64,000 bases of DNA from an uncultured Bacteroidales bacterium (GCA_905234275.1 CAJOHD010000002.1:186001-250000), one strand, 5' to 3'. Positions 24,887-33,910 are shown, numbered from the stretch's first letter. The notes: a model not told the origin generated them from the letters alone. Numbers and translations are program-made.

Positions 24887-26075
24887 CCATCAGCACTCCA
24901 TGTGACGGGATGCTGCTAACCACATTTTTCTTAGTCGACTTGGCGATGTTTTTATGCTGCCACAGGTCGTAAACTTTATAATCTACGCCTGTTGCGCGCA
25001 GTTCAGGGATGTCGTTCCAGTTGAAGTTGAGGTTCCAAGCGTCTTCGCCGCGGTTGAAGAAGCACACTGCCCACTCGTCGTTGGCGAGCTGTTTCACCCA
25101 GATCTGATGGTCGCCCATTGCTACTGACAGATGTGCCTGAATGCCCAGCGGATCTTGGTCTATAGCGATAACGTCCTTGTTGGTGAGGGTGCGTTTGGTG
25201 TCGTCGTTCATGTTGCTGAGGTCATTGCCTGCCATCAGTGGAGCTGCCAGCATGCACCACATTGAGAAGTGGCTCTGGTCTTCGATGGCGTTCATTCCTC
25301 CATTGCCCACTTCAAGCATGTCAGGGTCGTTCCAGTGACCCGGACCGTTGTAAGGGTAGAGATCCTGCACCAGGTCGATGATGTTCACCATACCGTGTCC
25401 GCCCCAGTCTTCGCGACCGTCCCAGGTGTTGACGATGTCGCCAGTGGCTCTCCAGAGGTGACCTATGCCTTTGCCCCATTCCCATGGCTTGGTGCTGCCC
25501 CATTCGCAGATGCTGAAAACGATAGGGCGACCGGCTTCTTTCAAAGCTTCGCGCATGATGGTGTAGGCTGTCTTCGAGTTGGTGCCGCGGTTGTTGCAGA
25601 AGTCATATTTCAGATAGTCGACACCTGTGCGTGCATAAAACAGTGCGTCCTGGTATTCGTGACCCATGCTGCCCGGTCGTCCGGCGCAGGTGTAAGCTCC
25701 GACGCAAGAGTAGATGCCGAATTTCAATCCTTTTGAGTGGATATAGTCTGCCACATATTTCATTCCGTGAGGAAAACGTTCAGGGTCGCACACTATGTTG
25801 CCGTCGGCGTCGCGGTCGATCTGCCAGCAGTCGTCAACGACGATATATTCATATCCGGCGTCTTTCATACCCGATACCACCATAGCGTCGGCGGCGCCCA
25901 TCAGCAGCTGTTCGTTCACGTCGCAGCCGAAGCGGTTCCAGCTGTTCCATCCCATAGGCGGAGTGGGGCATAGCGCCTCGAATTCTTCCTGTGTAAGAGG
26001 TTGCGGTTTGGTGTTCTGTGCTGTCGCGGAGATGCTTAAAAGCACAATGAAAAGGAGTGATAAGATGTTTTTCAT
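24864..26075 (-). CDS. GH27 alpha-galactosidase (or alpha-N-acetylgalactosaminidase)
   Basis: The 403-residue enzyme has a signal peptide (KNILSLLFIVLLSISATAQ) and a GH27 TIM barrel starting TPPMGWNSWNRFGC. The catalytic nucleophile Asp158 is in YLKYDFC and the acid/base Asp213 in WRATGDI; VVDDCW and GHWNDPDML also fit. A C-terminal beta-sandwich follows from about residue 310. It should hydrolyse terminal alpha-linked galactose in the periplasm or outside the cell. Together with the GH20 gene nearby it suggests use of host or plant glycans. It has its own promoter at 26097-26104. Confidence 0.94.
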   Translation of the reverse strand: MKNILSLLFIVLLSISATAQNTKPQPLTQEEFEALCPTPPMGWNSWNRFGCDVNEQLLMGAADAMVVSGMKDAGYEYIVVDDCWQIDRDADGNIVCDPERFPHGMKYVADYIHSKGLKFGIYSCVGAYTCAGRPGSMGHEYQDALFYARTGVDYLKYDFCNNRGTNSKTAYTIMREALKEAGRPIVFSICEWGSTKPWEWGKGIGHLWRATGDIVNTWDGREDWGGHGMVNIIDLVQDLYPYNGPGHWNDPDMLEVGNGGMNAIEDQSHFSMWCMLAAPLMAGNDLSNMNDDTKRTLTNKDVIAIDQDPLGIQAHLSVAMGDHQIWVKQLANDEWAVCFFNRGEDAWNLNFNWNDIPELRATGVDYKVYDLWQHKNIAKSTKKNVVSSIPSHGVLMVRLSPSR

Positions 26076-26096
26076 AGTTATAAGTTTTTATCGATG

Positions 26097-26104
26097 CAAA
26101 GATA
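26097..26104 (-). promoter_or_regulatory. -7 element of the GH27 gene
   Basis: TATCTTTG on the minus strand, 21 nt before the ATG at 26075. Confidence 0.65.
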
Positions 26105-26138
26105 ATTAAATTTGAGTCAAATTATGGAAATATTTTTC

Positions 26139-26146
26139 TAATTTTG
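26139..26146 (+). promoter_or_regulatory. -7 element of the 26166 lipoprotein gene
   Basis: TAATTTTG, 19 nt before the ATG at 26166; divergent from the GH27 promoter. Confidence 0.6.
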
Positions 26147-26165
26147 CAAAGTAAAAAATTATGAG

Positions 26166-26861
26166 ATGAAGTTTACAAAAGTCATATTTGTGATAGTTTT
26201 GGCAGTTGCGACGGTGATGCTTGGATGCAAGAAAGAGCAAAAAAATGCAGTAATTGCTGACGATCACGAATTTGTTGATCTTGGCTTGCCGAGTGGAACT
26301 TTGTGGGCTAAATGTAATGTTGGGGCGACAAGTCCTGAAGATGTCGGCGATTATTTCGCTTGGGGTGAGACTGCTATCAAGGACATGTATGACTGGAAGC
26401 ATTACAAATACAGTGAGTTTGTAAACGGATTTTATTTGTTGAACAAATATTGCACTGATTCCACCTGTGGAGTCAATGGATTTACAGACGATAAGACCGA
26501 ACTGGAGCCATCCGACGATGCTGTTATTGCCAATTGGGGCGAGGGATGGCGCATGCCTACCAGTGAAGAATATAATGAGTTGTACCAAAACACCACCTTC
26601 GAATGGACTACGGTGAACGGTGTTGAGGGCAGGCTCTTGACTGGTAGTAACGGCAACAGCATCTTCCTGCCCGCTACCGGTTTCTATCTGGATGATACAA
26701 TAATATGTACGGGTCTCGGCATCTACTGGTCGAAATCCCTTCAAACACAAGCGCAAATCGCCTCATGGAGCTTACATTTTGATGATGTAAACTGTCATGT
26801 GTGCGGTACTTACGAACGTAGCCGCGGGCAGGTCATCAGAGCTGTGCGTTCATTGCCTTAG
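26166..26861 (+). CDS. FISUMP/DUF1566-like lipoprotein
   Basis: The 231-residue protein has a lipoprotein signal (IFVIVLAVATVMLGC, Cys about residue 21). The conserved module is HEFVDLGLPSGTLWAKCNVGA, then YFAWGET, GWRMPTSEEYNEL and FLPATGF. This is the module known from Fibrobacter succinogenes major paralogous proteins and abundant in gut Bacteroidetes. It is thought to fold like a C-type-lectin/DUF1566 domain and may bind ligands at the surface. The last 26 nt overlap the convergent thioesterase gene. Confidence 0.82.
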   Translation: MKFTKVIFVIVLAVATVMLGCKKEQKNAVIADDHEFVDLGLPSGTLWAKCNVGATSPEDVGDYFAWGETAIKDMYDWKHYKYSEFVNGFYLLNKYCTDSTCGVNGFTDDKTELEPSDDAVIANWGEGWRMPTSEEYNELYQNTTFEWTTVNGVEGRLLTGSNGNSIFLPATGFYLDDTIICTGLGIYWSKSLQTQAQIASWSLHFDDVNCHVCGTYERSRGQVIRAVRSLP

Positions 26862-27294
26862 CGCGCTGCTTCGATTCTTCGAGCACCTCAATAGCTTGCT
26901 TGTTGAGCCATTTTTCCTCTTCCGTTTCGGGAGTTATCACCACGCCATGTGGCTTGGAATGATGATTTTCATCGAGATACGAGAAGGTGGCGAATCCGTC
27001 GGCTGCCACTTTTTCAGGCTCGCGGCTGCGATACATCTTGGTATAAACAGTCAGTGTTGAGCGGCCTGCGGCGATGACTTTGCTTTCGTAAGTGACGATG
27101 TCGCCAGCGAAAATCGGGAATTTGAAGTCGATGCCGTGAAGCACGAGAAGCACCGTGTCTTTGGTGTCAACATATTGAGCTACAGCGAAATACGAGCTTT
27201 CCAAAAAATATTCTGAGCAGCGACCTGCAAAGAATGTCTGGTGATGGTTGAGGTCGGCGAGTTTGATAAGGCGTTGTGAATAAGTTGCTTTCAT
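26836..27294 (-). CDS. Hotdog-fold acyl-CoA thioesterase
   Basis: The 152-residue protein (from the ATG at 27294; a longer frame would add a non-conserved tail) has a hotdog domain: HHQTFFAGRCSEYFLESSYFAVAQ on the central helix, then GIDFKFPIFAGDIVTYESKVIAAGRSTLTVY. It likely hydrolyses acyl-CoAs in the cytoplasm; chain preference is unknown. The C-terminal 30 residues are charged and helical. It lies 11 nt downstream of the GH20 gene on the same strand and is probably cotranscribed. Confidence 0.85.
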   Translation of the reverse strand: MKATYSQRLIKLADLNHHQTFFAGRCSEYFLESSYFAVAQYVDTKDTVLLVLHGIDFKFPIFAGDIVTYESKVIAAGRSTLTVYTKMYRSREPEKVAADGFATFSYLDENHHSKPHGVVITPETEEEKWLNKQAIEVLEESKQRAKAMNAQL

Positions 27295-27305
27295 GATATT
27301 TGAAT

Positions 27306-29102
27306 TTAAATTCTTTTCTTGAATTTGTAGTTGTTTTGTTGCCAAACAGGCATCTCGCGTTCTACGATGATGCTGTAAAACTGGTTGAAGTCGCCAGGCG
27401 AGGCGTTGTTCCAGGCGCGCTCGGCGCAGCCGAGCGCCTTCGGAAGCATCTGGAAAGTGACGTCGTCGAAATCACGCAGCTGCTCCGACCAGAGATGAGC
27501 CGACACTCCGACGATGTCGCCTGAATAGTTGTCGGGGTTCATTGCATAGGTCTTGCGCTCGTCGACGTATCCTGCCCAGAAGAGTCCTAGTTCCTCGGGA
27601 TCGGCGCTATAGGCGAGGTCAACATAGTTGTTGGTGGCAGGGGAAAGAACTACCGGCACACCTTCAATACCCTTGCTTACCCAGATATTTACGAAGTAAA
27701 GCGACTGCTTGAGGCGCTCAAGTGTCCCCGGCTCAATCCCTTTGGCGATGTCTTCCCAGCCAGCGAGTTTGATATTGCGTTGCTCGGCAAGCTCCAGCAT
27801 ATTGTTGGTGAACAGGTCTTTCATAGCCTTTCGATCTTTGTCAGCCCATGCGCCACCAGGCACCTCGTCACCTCCGATATGGATGGCGAGAAGCGGCACT
27901 TCGGCTTCGTTGTGAAGTCTTATTACCTCATCGAATACTTTGCCGTAGAATGTGTAAACACTTGGCAGATAAACGCTTAGCACGTTATCGGTGAAATCCT
28001 GAGCCGACCAGTAATGCGAGGTGTCGGCTGGGTCTTGCAGACGGTATGAAGCGTCGCCGGTGCGGCGTTCGTAAGCCTGCATTGCTTTGATAGAAGCTCT
28101 GGAATGACCTGGAGCGTCGAATTCTGGAATGACAGCTATGTGGCGTTCCCAGGCATATTTCAAAATCTGCTTGTATTCTTCGCCAGTGAAGTATGTCTTG
28201 TTTCCGACGCGACCGTTCGCTGTCGGCTTCAGAGCCTCGGTCTCCTGGAGGTCCCAATCGGGAAGGGCATGATATCCGCTGAAGTTTGTCAAATCCGGTA
28301 ATCCGTTGATTTCCAGGCACCATGACTCGTCATCACCGATATGAAAATGGAAGACGTTGAATTTATATTGCGCCATAATGTCGATGACATTCAGCACTTC
28401 GTTGATATTACGGAAGTCGCGTGCCACGTCGAGCATGAAGCCGCGGTATTGGTTGTCGGGCCAGTCCTCGATGGTCATCGGCTGCAGTGACCTTGGCAGC
28501 TTGTTGAGGGTTATCTGGGCATAAAAAGCGCCTTCCTCGTCGTCGGAATCAACTGTAGGAGTGCCGTTTTCATCGATGGTGATACGATACCAGCCGTTGG
28601 GGAGGTTCTCGGAAGGCTCAAGTGTCTCAGTGCCATATTTTATGCGTTTCACCTGTGGGATGATGTCGGCTGGCTGCGCCTCATAGCGACAGATGAAATC
28701 GTCTTCCACAGCTTCGTTTTTCGGATGATTTATAAAGTTATATTTCACCTGCATCGGCTTGTCGGCCTTGCCTTTACGCTGCATCACGAAGCCCTCGGGA
28801 GCCCACGACTGTTTCGGCAACGGACGGCCGTAGTATTTGATGGTTACGGTGCCGTCTTGAGGGATGTCGATGTACCACGAAGTGCCCTGATAATGGTTGA
28901 TAGCAGGTCCTTCGACTATGGTTTTTGAGTCGAAAAGCTCCTGAAACCACACTCGTGAGCCTCGCTTGACATTGTGAAGCACCAGTGTGTTGAGCGCTTT
29001 CCCGTCTTCGGCAGGGCCTTCGGTCCATTCTGCCATCGGCGTACGGTTGCACGACGCCAACATCATAAGAAATGCTATTGCTAAGTAATGTATCGCTTTC
29101 AT
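27306..29102 (-). CDS. GH20 beta-N-acetylhexosaminidase lipoprotein
   Basis: The 598-residue protein has a lipoprotein signal (LAIAFLMMLASC, Cys18). An N-terminal beta domain with a GH20b-like region follows (residues 40-205). The GH20 barrel begins NQYRGFMLDVARDF near 218, with FHFHIGDDESWCLEI and the catalytic pair Asp412-Glu413 in HIGGDEVPGG. It removes terminal beta-linked GlcNAc or GalNAc by substrate-assisted catalysis at the membrane. It lies in a minus-strand run: lipocalin, TIGR04076, C69, GH20, thioesterase. Confidence 0.95.
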   Translation of the reverse strand: MKAIHYLAIAFLMMLASCNRTPMAEWTEGPAEDGKALNTLVLHNVKRGSRVWFQELFDSKTIVEGPAINHYQGTSWYIDIPQDGTVTIKYYGRPLPKQSWAPEGFVMQRKGKADKPMQVKYNFINHPKNEAVEDDFICRYEAQPADIIPQVKRIKYGTETLEPSENLPNGWYRITIDENGTPTVDSDDEEGAFYAQITLNKLPRSLQPMTIEDWPDNQYRGFMLDVARDFRNINEVLNVIDIMAQYKFNVFHFHIGDDESWCLEINGLPDLTNFSGYHALPDWDLQETEALKPTANGRVGNKTYFTGEEYKQILKYAWERHIAVIPEFDAPGHSRASIKAMQAYERRTGDASYRLQDPADTSHYWSAQDFTDNVLSVYLPSVYTFYGKVFDEVIRLHNEAEVPLLAIHIGGDEVPGGAWADKDRKAMKDLFTNNMLELAEQRNIKLAGWEDIAKGIEPGTLERLKQSLYFVNIWVSKGIEGVPVVLSPATNNYVDLAYSADPEELGLFWAGYVDERKTYAMNPDNYSGDIVGVSAHLWSEQLRDFDDVTFQMLPKALGCAERAWNNASPGDFNQFYSIIVEREMPVWQQNNYKFKKRI

Positions 29103-29151
29103 ATTTTAAATTTTATGCAAAAACAAAAACTTCAAGCTTCAAACTCTAAAC

Positions 29152-30834
29152 TTATCGTTCTCGTCGTTCAATCACATTATTTAATTTGTAACGGTCGCCA
29201 GTCGCAGGTCCGATGGCGTCGATGAACTGCTGGTCGTAGCCTGGTGTCTCATGACCCCAACGTTGGAAGTTGCCGTTCTCGTCGACACGACGTTTTATCT
29301 GGTCGTTGTATCTGACAATCAGGAATTTAGCTAACTTATCCCAGCGTTCCATCATACGGTCGGCGTAGGCTATGCTTTTCTTGTTGAGATAGTCGCGTCG
29401 GTCGGCGGGTGTCATCTTTTCGATGGATTTCAGCACTTCGTTTTGGTCGGCGAAATAATAGTCTTCGAGTTCGTTTTGAGCGATGCGGAGGTCGCCGATC
29501 ATCATCGAATAGCGGGGGTATATCATGTTTGCCACCCAGTTGTTCATCCAGAATGCCGACTCGAAGCTGAATTCGTTGCGCGGGTTGTTTTCAGGACGGA
29601 AGCAGTCGGGCACCTGCGTGATGCAGCAGTAGAGTGGCACGTATGCAACCATGTCGGCATCGTCGCAGTTGAACCATGTGACGCCGCCCACGTCGTCGGG
29701 CAGCCATGAGCGCATCTGGCATGTCATGGTGAAGCCGCTTTGTTGTGTGGCTATTGGGCGTTCGCGGTAGTAGTCGATGCTGTCGGTCGAGCGGAAATGC
29801 ATCGGCAGCGGACGTATCGGCATTCCCCATGGACCGGCAGTCATGTCGGCAGTCATGTCGAGAGGTGTGCCTTCGAAGTGGTCGCGCATGTCGTGTTGCA
29901 GGTCGCGTAAAGAGAGCGGGGCGTCGGGTTTCACCCACAGAGGCATGCCGTCGCAGACGTCGAACTCACCGTTGATATAAGGCAGATACTGGTCCATATC
30001 CGAGCAGTGATGGCGGAAGAAGCTCCACACGCGGGCGTCGGCGTAGCGCACATTCTCGAAGTCGATGGGGCAGTAGGCGTCGCGGAAAGAGAAGTCTTTG
30101 TCGCTGCCTTCATAAAACCCTTTTTCACGGGCAAAACTGATGACATCGTGGGCGTAGACGCATTCGATTTCAGGTTTGTTGATCTTATTAAGTTGTTTGC
30201 TATTGATACTTTTCTTCTTATCTTGCGGGAACTGTCTTATTCTGCTGAGGTTGGCGTGTGCCGAGATGCAGTCGTCGGGGATGCGTAACGCCACCCAAAC
30301 GGCACCTTTGCGGCCTTCGCCTTTGCCTATTATCTCAATGATCCAGGCCTCGTTGGGGTCGCACACGGTGATGCTCTCGCCGCTGCTGTTGTAGCCGTAT
30401 TCCTCAACCAGTTCAGCCATGCATTTTATGGCTTCGCGTGCTGTCGATGAGCGTTGCAAAGCGAGTCGCATCAGACTGAAATAGTCGAGGAGTCCCTCGC
30501 GGTTTACGAGTTCCAGACGTCCGTCGAAGGTGGTCTCGACAATAGTCACCTGACGTTCGTTCATCAGCCCGACAACGTTATAGGTGTATTCCACCTGTTT
30601 CACAAACTGACCTTCGTGCGCTGGTCCCCATCCGTGGATGGCGATAAGCTCGTCTTTGTCATGTCGTCCTGCAGGGCTGTAGAACAGCGATCCTGAGAAT
30701 CCGAATCCGTCGCAGTTATAAGTGCACATCACGCTTCCATCGGCTGATGCTTTCTTGCCGACGATGAGGTTGGTGCAGGCGAGGGCGCCGTATGTGAAGG
30801 CGAGGAGTAGGGTTAATAGTATTTGTCTTTTCAT
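29152..30834 (-). CDS. C69 family dipeptidase
   Basis: The 560-residue enzyme is an N-terminal-nucleophile hydrolase of family C69 (PepD). The signal peptide (MKRQILLTLLLAFTYGALA) ends just before Cys20 in ACTNLIVGKKASADGS, so cleavage would itself expose the catalytic cysteine. Further family motifs are GLMNERQVTIVETTF, ITVCDPNEAWIIEIIGKG and ISAHANLSRIR. It would split dipeptides in the periplasm, fitting an amino-acid-fermenting lifestyle. The gene starts 11 nt after the TIGR04076 gene. Confidence 0.93.
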   Translation of the reverse strand: MKRQILLTLLLAFTYGALACTNLIVGKKASADGSVMCTYNCDGFGFSGSLFYSPAGRHDKDELIAIHGWGPAHEGQFVKQVEYTYNVVGLMNERQVTIVETTFDGRLELVNREGLLDYFSLMRLALQRSSTAREAIKCMAELVEEYGYNSSGESITVCDPNEAWIIEIIGKGEGRKGAVWVALRIPDDCISAHANLSRIRQFPQDKKKSINSKQLNKINKPEIECVYAHDVISFAREKGFYEGSDKDFSFRDAYCPIDFENVRYADARVWSFFRHHCSDMDQYLPYINGEFDVCDGMPLWVKPDAPLSLRDLQHDMRDHFEGTPLDMTADMTAGPWGMPIRPLPMHFRSTDSIDYYRERPIATQQSGFTMTCQMRSWLPDDVGGVTWFNCDDADMVAYVPLYCCITQVPDCFRPENNPRNEFSFESAFWMNNWVANMIYPRYSMMIGDLRIAQNELEDYYFADQNEVLKSIEKMTPADRRDYLNKKSIAYADRMMERWDKLAKFLIVRYNDQIKRRVDENGNFQRWGHETPGYDQQFIDAIGPATGDRYKLNNVIERRER

Positions 30835-30845
30835 ATCGATTATTT

Positions 30846-31142
30846 TTATTCCACTTCCAGATAAAAACTCACTGGGCGGAAGCCGTCGTTGCAGCTTATC
30901 ATCGCGGAGTGGGGGTTCTTCATCCAGCCGTCATAGAAGTTGCCGTGGCCGGCAGCGAGCTCCTGCACAAACCAACGCATCGATTCCCATGCGCTGTCAC
31001 ATAAGCCCTCAGGCTTTGCGCCATCGACGGAAATCCACGACTGGCCTTCACGCACATCGCAAGTGTGCTCAATAGGATTTTCGTATTTTGCCTGCAAATC
31101 AGCGTAGTTTGCCTTTCTTATCGCAGTGATTTTGATGTTCAT
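30846..31142 (-). CDS. TIGR04076 family protein, copy 1
   Basis: The small 98-residue cytoplasmic protein has the motif series ENPIEHTCDVREGQSWIS, SAWESMRWFVQEL and SCNDGFRPVSF, with Cys28, Cys48 and Cys83 conserved. I associate it with TIGR04076, whose function is unknown. A second copy at 33985-34281 on the opposite strand is identical at 86 of 98 positions. Nucleotide differences are mostly synonymous, so the duplication is not recent and both copies appear to be under selection. Confidence 0.82.
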   Translation of the reverse strand: MNIKITAIRKANYADLQAKYENPIEHTCDVREGQSWISVDGAKPEGLCDSAWESMRWFVQELAAGHGNFYDGWMKNPHSAMISCNDGFRPVSFYLEVE

Positions 31143-31178
31143 GACAGTTCTGTTTCCGGCTCAAATGCTGTTAAACTG

Positions 31179-31682
31179 TTATTTCTGCTTTACCCAAATC
31201 AATTTGCTGACATCATAGCCGCGACGAGTGGCTTCAGCCAGAATGGCTTTTTTGACGGACTCGTCAAGCTGTGGGGTGCGCGAAAGAATCCAAAGGTATT
31301 TATCGCTGCCGCTTCCGACGAGAGCATATTCGTAGTTGTCACCAAGCATCAGAACCCTGTAATCGGAATAGAAAGGACCGAAAAACGAGACTCGTAAAAG
31401 TGCAGGGGTGTCGGTGGTTTTTGCCTTGCCGTTGGCGGTCTTGGGCTCGCCGTTTTTGATGCCGGTGTTCACCACATTGATGCGGTCTTCGCAACATAAG
31501 ACGTAGTTTGCCTTGCAATATTCAAGTCCGCGCTCGAAACGATGGTCGAAACGGGCTATCTCATACCACTCGCCGAGATAACGCTGTAAATCAAGGGATT
31601 TTACTGGGGTGTTGTCGATTTTTTGTGCTGTGCATCCCATCATCAGGAATGCGAAAAACGATGCAATAATGTTTTTTTTCAT
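31179..31682 (-). CDS. Blc-type lipocalin lipoprotein
   Basis: The 167-residue protein has a lipoprotein signal (IIASFFAFLMMGC, Cys17). The lipocalin entry motif LDLQRYLGEWYEIARFDHRFERGLEYC is followed by VSFFGPFYSDYRVLML and YALVGSGSDKYLWILSRTP, as in bacterial Blc. It would bind lysophospholipids or fatty acids at the outer membrane. It heads the minus-strand run into TIGR04076, C69 and GH20, and is divergent from the queuosine operon. Confidence 0.92.
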   Translation of the reverse strand: MKKNIIASFFAFLMMGCTAQKIDNTPVKSLDLQRYLGEWYEIARFDHRFERGLEYCKANYVLCCEDRINVVNTGIKNGEPKTANGKAKTTDTPALLRVSFFGPFYSDYRVLMLGDNYEYALVGSGSDKYLWILSRTPQLDESVKKAILAEATRRGYDVSKLIWVKQK

Positions 31683-31798
31683 AGTATTTATTTTTTGTTA
31701 ATAATTGAAAAACTTGAGTACTCATAATGTTAAACGATAAAAATTGTATTTTATTTTAATCTTTTAACTTTTATCATTTAACTTTTAACAAAAAGTTG

Positions 31799-31806
31799 TA
31801 ATTTTG
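31799..31806 (+). promoter_or_regulatory. -7 element of the queCDEF operon
   Basis: TAATTTTG, 15 nt before the preQ1 aptamer, so the transcript begins with the riboswitch. Confidence 0.65.
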
Positions 31807-31820
31807 CACCCGATTACAAA

Positions 31821-31860
31821 ATCAGGGGTGCTTGCTAAACCCCCTTTAACAAAACAAGGA
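31821..31860 (+). promoter_or_regulatory. PreQ1-I riboswitch
   Basis: P1 is AGGGG (31824-31828) with CCCCT (31841-31845). The loop TGCTTGCTAAAC is followed by the A-rich tail TTAACAAAACAAGG, which matches the tail I recall for the T. tengcongensis preQ1-I aptamer. CTTG (31831-31834) can pair with CAAG (31855-31858) to form the pseudoknot, with C31835 as the likely ligand-pairing base. The pairing hides the AAGGA next to the queC ATG at 31862, giving translational shut-off by preQ1. Confidence 0.9.
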
Positions 31861-31861
31861 C

Positions 31862-32512
31862 ATGGATTCAATTATCATTTATTCAGGCGGACTCGATTCG
31901 ACCACGCTTCTGTATGAGGAGCGCGAGAGGATCGCTTTGGCGGTAACCTTCGACTACGGAGGTAACCACGCTCAACGCGAAATCGCCTGCGCACGCTGGC
32001 ATTGCGGGCATCTTGGGATAGAGCACATTGTGATAGACCTAGGATTTATCGGAAAGTATTTTGACTCGTCGCTTACATCAGGCGCCGATGCTATCCCCGA
32101 AGGCAACTACGACGATGAAAATATGCGTTCGACGGTGGTTCCTTTCAGAAATGGTATTATGCTTTCGGTGGCATGCGGACTGGCGGAAAGCCGCGGACTG
32201 AAACGCGTTCTCATTGCTAACCACGGAGGCGACCACGCAATATATCCCGACTGCCGTCCGGAGTTCGTCAAGGCGATGGATTCGGCAATGACAGCTGGCA
32301 CTTACGAAGGTGTGAAGCTGGCGGCACCCTACACCAACATCACTAAAGGCGACATCGTGAAACGAGGTGCGAAACTTGGCATCGATTACAGCAAGACGTA
32401 TTCGTGCTATCGCGGCAAAGAACGCCACTGCGGACGATGCGGCACCTGTCGCGAACGTAAAGAGGCTTTTGCGGAAACCGGAATTATTGACCCAACAAAT
32501 TACGAAGACTAA
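31862..32512 (+). CDS. queC: 7-cyano-7-deazaguanine synthase
   Basis: QueC converts CDG to preQ0 using ATP and ammonia. The 216-residue protein has the PP-loop SGGLDSTT at residues 8-15 and the zinc-binding cluster CYRGKERHCGRCGTCRERKEAF near the C-terminus. It is the first gene of a complete queC-queD-queE-queF operon behind a preQ1-I riboswitch. Its stop overlaps the queD start (TAATG). Confidence 0.97.
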   Translation: MDSIIIYSGGLDSTTLLYEERERIALAVTFDYGGNHAQREIACARWHCGHLGIEHIVIDLGFIGKYFDSSLTSGADAIPEGNYDDENMRSTVVPFRNGIMLSVACGLAESRGLKRVLIANHGGDHAIYPDCRPEFVKAMDSAMTAGTYEGVKLAAPYTNITKGDIVKRGAKLGIDYSKTYSCYRGKERHCGRCGTCRERKEAFAETGIIDPTNYED

Positions 32513-32847
32513 TGTATTACATCAAGAAAACCATAGAAGTGGCAGGCGCACATCAGCTGAGCCTCGACTATCCCAGCAAATGCTGCTCATTGCACGGACA
32601 TAACTGGATCATCACCATCTACTGCAAAGCCAAAGAACTCGACAAAAACGGCATGGTCGTTGATTTCTCCGAGATAAAACGCCGCATCGTCGATGCCCTT
32701 GACCATAAGGTGGTTAACGATGTGCTGAAATGCAACCCGACGGCTGAAAACATAGCCCGCTGGTGCTGCGATCAGATTACTAACTGCTATCGTGTCGACG
32801 TGCAGGAAACCACAGGAAATATCGCATCTTACGAAAAAGACGAGTGA
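32512..32847 (+). CDS. queD: 6-carboxytetrahydropterin synthase
   Basis: QueD makes 6-carboxy-5,6,7,8-tetrahydropterin from 7,8-dihydroneopterin triphosphate. The 111-residue protein has the catalytic Cys-His segment SKCCSLHGHNW with two of the zinc-binding histidines, a His in the N-terminal AGAHQL, and the DHKVVND motif near residue 65. It overlaps queC by one nucleotide and queE by three (TGATG), so translation is coupled along the operon. Confidence 0.95.
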   Translation: MYYIKKTIEVAGAHQLSLDYPSKCCSLHGHNWIITIYCKAKELDKNGMVVDFSEIKRRIVDALDHKVVNDVLKCNPTAENIARWCCDQITNCYRVDVQETTGNIASYEKDE

Positions 32848-33446
32848 TGAAGGTCAACGAGATATTCTATTCGCTGCAAGGCGAGGGCTTCAACACCGGA
32901 ACACCAGCGGTTTTCATTCGTTTCAGCGGATGCAACCTTGAGTGCCCTTTTTGCGACACTCAGCATCAAAAGGGAAAGGAGATGACCGAGGGCGACATCA
33001 TCGAAGAAGTGTCGCGCTACAAGGCAAACCTGGTTGTCGTTACTGGCGGTGAACCGGCTTTGCAACTCACCGAATCGCTGGTGGAGATGCTGCATTTTCT
33101 GGGTAAGACAGTGGCTGTCGAGACCAACGGCACTGTTGAATTGCCGAAAAACGTGGATTGGATTACACTGTCGCCGAAAGACATGGTTTTAGGTGAGAAG
33201 GCGGCTCCGATTTTAAAAAAGGCCGACGAATTGAAACTGGTTTTTTCGGACGACCTGTGTAGAGACGCACGGCCGTGCGTCTCTACGTATGAACACATCA
33301 ACGTCAAATACCGTTTCCTCCAGCCTTGCGACACCGGCGACGTTGAGAAAAACAAAGAAACAATCAAAAAAACAATTGAATTTTGCAAGGAGCATCCCGA
33401 GTGGAGATTGTCTTTGCAGACACATAAAATATTAAATATCAGATAG
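32847..33446 (+). CDS. queE: 7-carboxy-7-deazaguanine synthase with an in-frame palindrome insertion
   Basis: QueE is a radical-SAM enzyme that contracts CPH4 to CDG. The 199-residue protein has [22 protein letters not shown] and the cluster motif CNLECPFC (C-x3-C-x2-C), then [12 protein letters not shown] perfect 28-bp palindrome (33259-33286) lies inside codons 138-147 and encodes [10 protein letters not shown] between LVFSDDL and [13 protein letters not shown]. The reading frame is kept and conserved residues on both sides are intact, so the enzyme may still work with a surface loop of about ten extra residues. The ATG at 32847 is preferred over GTG at 32844. Confidence 0.93.
   Translation: MKVNEIFYSLQGEGFNTGTPAVFIRFSGCNLECPFCDTQHQKGKEMTEGDIIEEVSRYKANLVVVTGGEPALQLTESLVEMLHFLGKTVAVETNGTVELPKNVDWITLSPKDMVLGEKAAPILKKADELKLVFSDDLCRDARPCVSTYEHINVKYRFLQPCDTGDVEKNKETIKKTIEFCKEHPEWRLSLQTHKILNIR
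33259..33286. repeat. Perfect 28-bp GTAGAGAC palindrome inside queE
   Basis: The left half is GTAGAGACGCACGG and the right half its exact reverse complement. It belongs to the family at 4808, 18124, 22691 and 58670. In the queE mRNA it would form a stable 13-14-bp hairpin. Confidence 0.9.
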
Positions 33447-33448
33447 TT

Positions 33449-33910
33449 ATGAATAGAGAGAAAGATAATTTGAAATCATTGGGCCGCAAAGCCGAAATTC
33501 CTGAGACTTATGCCCCTGAAGTGCTTGAAGCCTTCGAAAACCGTCATCCTGAACGCGACTACTGGGTGCAGTTCAACTGCCCGGAGTTTACCGCATTGTG
33601 CCCGATTACTGGTCAGCCCGACTTCGGTGAAATCAAGATTTTGTACATTCCTGATGAAAAAATGGTGGAGAGCAAGAGCTTGAAACTGTACCTCTTCTCG
33701 TTCCGCAACCACGGCGATTTCCACGAGGATGTCATCAATATCATTCTCAACGACCTTGTGAAGCTGATGGATCCGCGCTACATCGAGGTGGTGGGCTTGT
33801 TTGTCCCGAGAGGCGGAATCAGCATCCATCCTTACGTGAACTACGGCCGCAAAGGCACGAAATACGAGGCGATGGCGGAGGAGAGAATGAGGACGTACCA
33901 GATTAGATAG
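33449..33910 (+). CDS. queF: NADPH-dependent preQ1 synthase
   Basis: QueF reduces the nitrile of preQ0 to the amine of preQ1. The 153-residue short-form enzyme shows the nucleophilic Cys in [13 protein letters not shown] near residue 50, and the hallmark [20 protein letters not shown] that binds NADPH. It is the last queuosine gene of the operon, 2 nt after queE. Its product is the riboswitch ligand, so the operon has end-product control. tgt, queA and queG or queH are not in this window. Confidence 0.97.
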   Translation: MNREKDNLKSLGRKAEIPETYAPEVLEAFENRHPERDYWVQFNCPEFTALCPITGQPDFGEIKILYIPDEKMVESKSLKLYLFSFRNHGDFHEDVINIILNDLVKLMDPRYIEVVGLFVPRGGISIHPYVNYGRKGTKYEAMAEERMRTYQIR

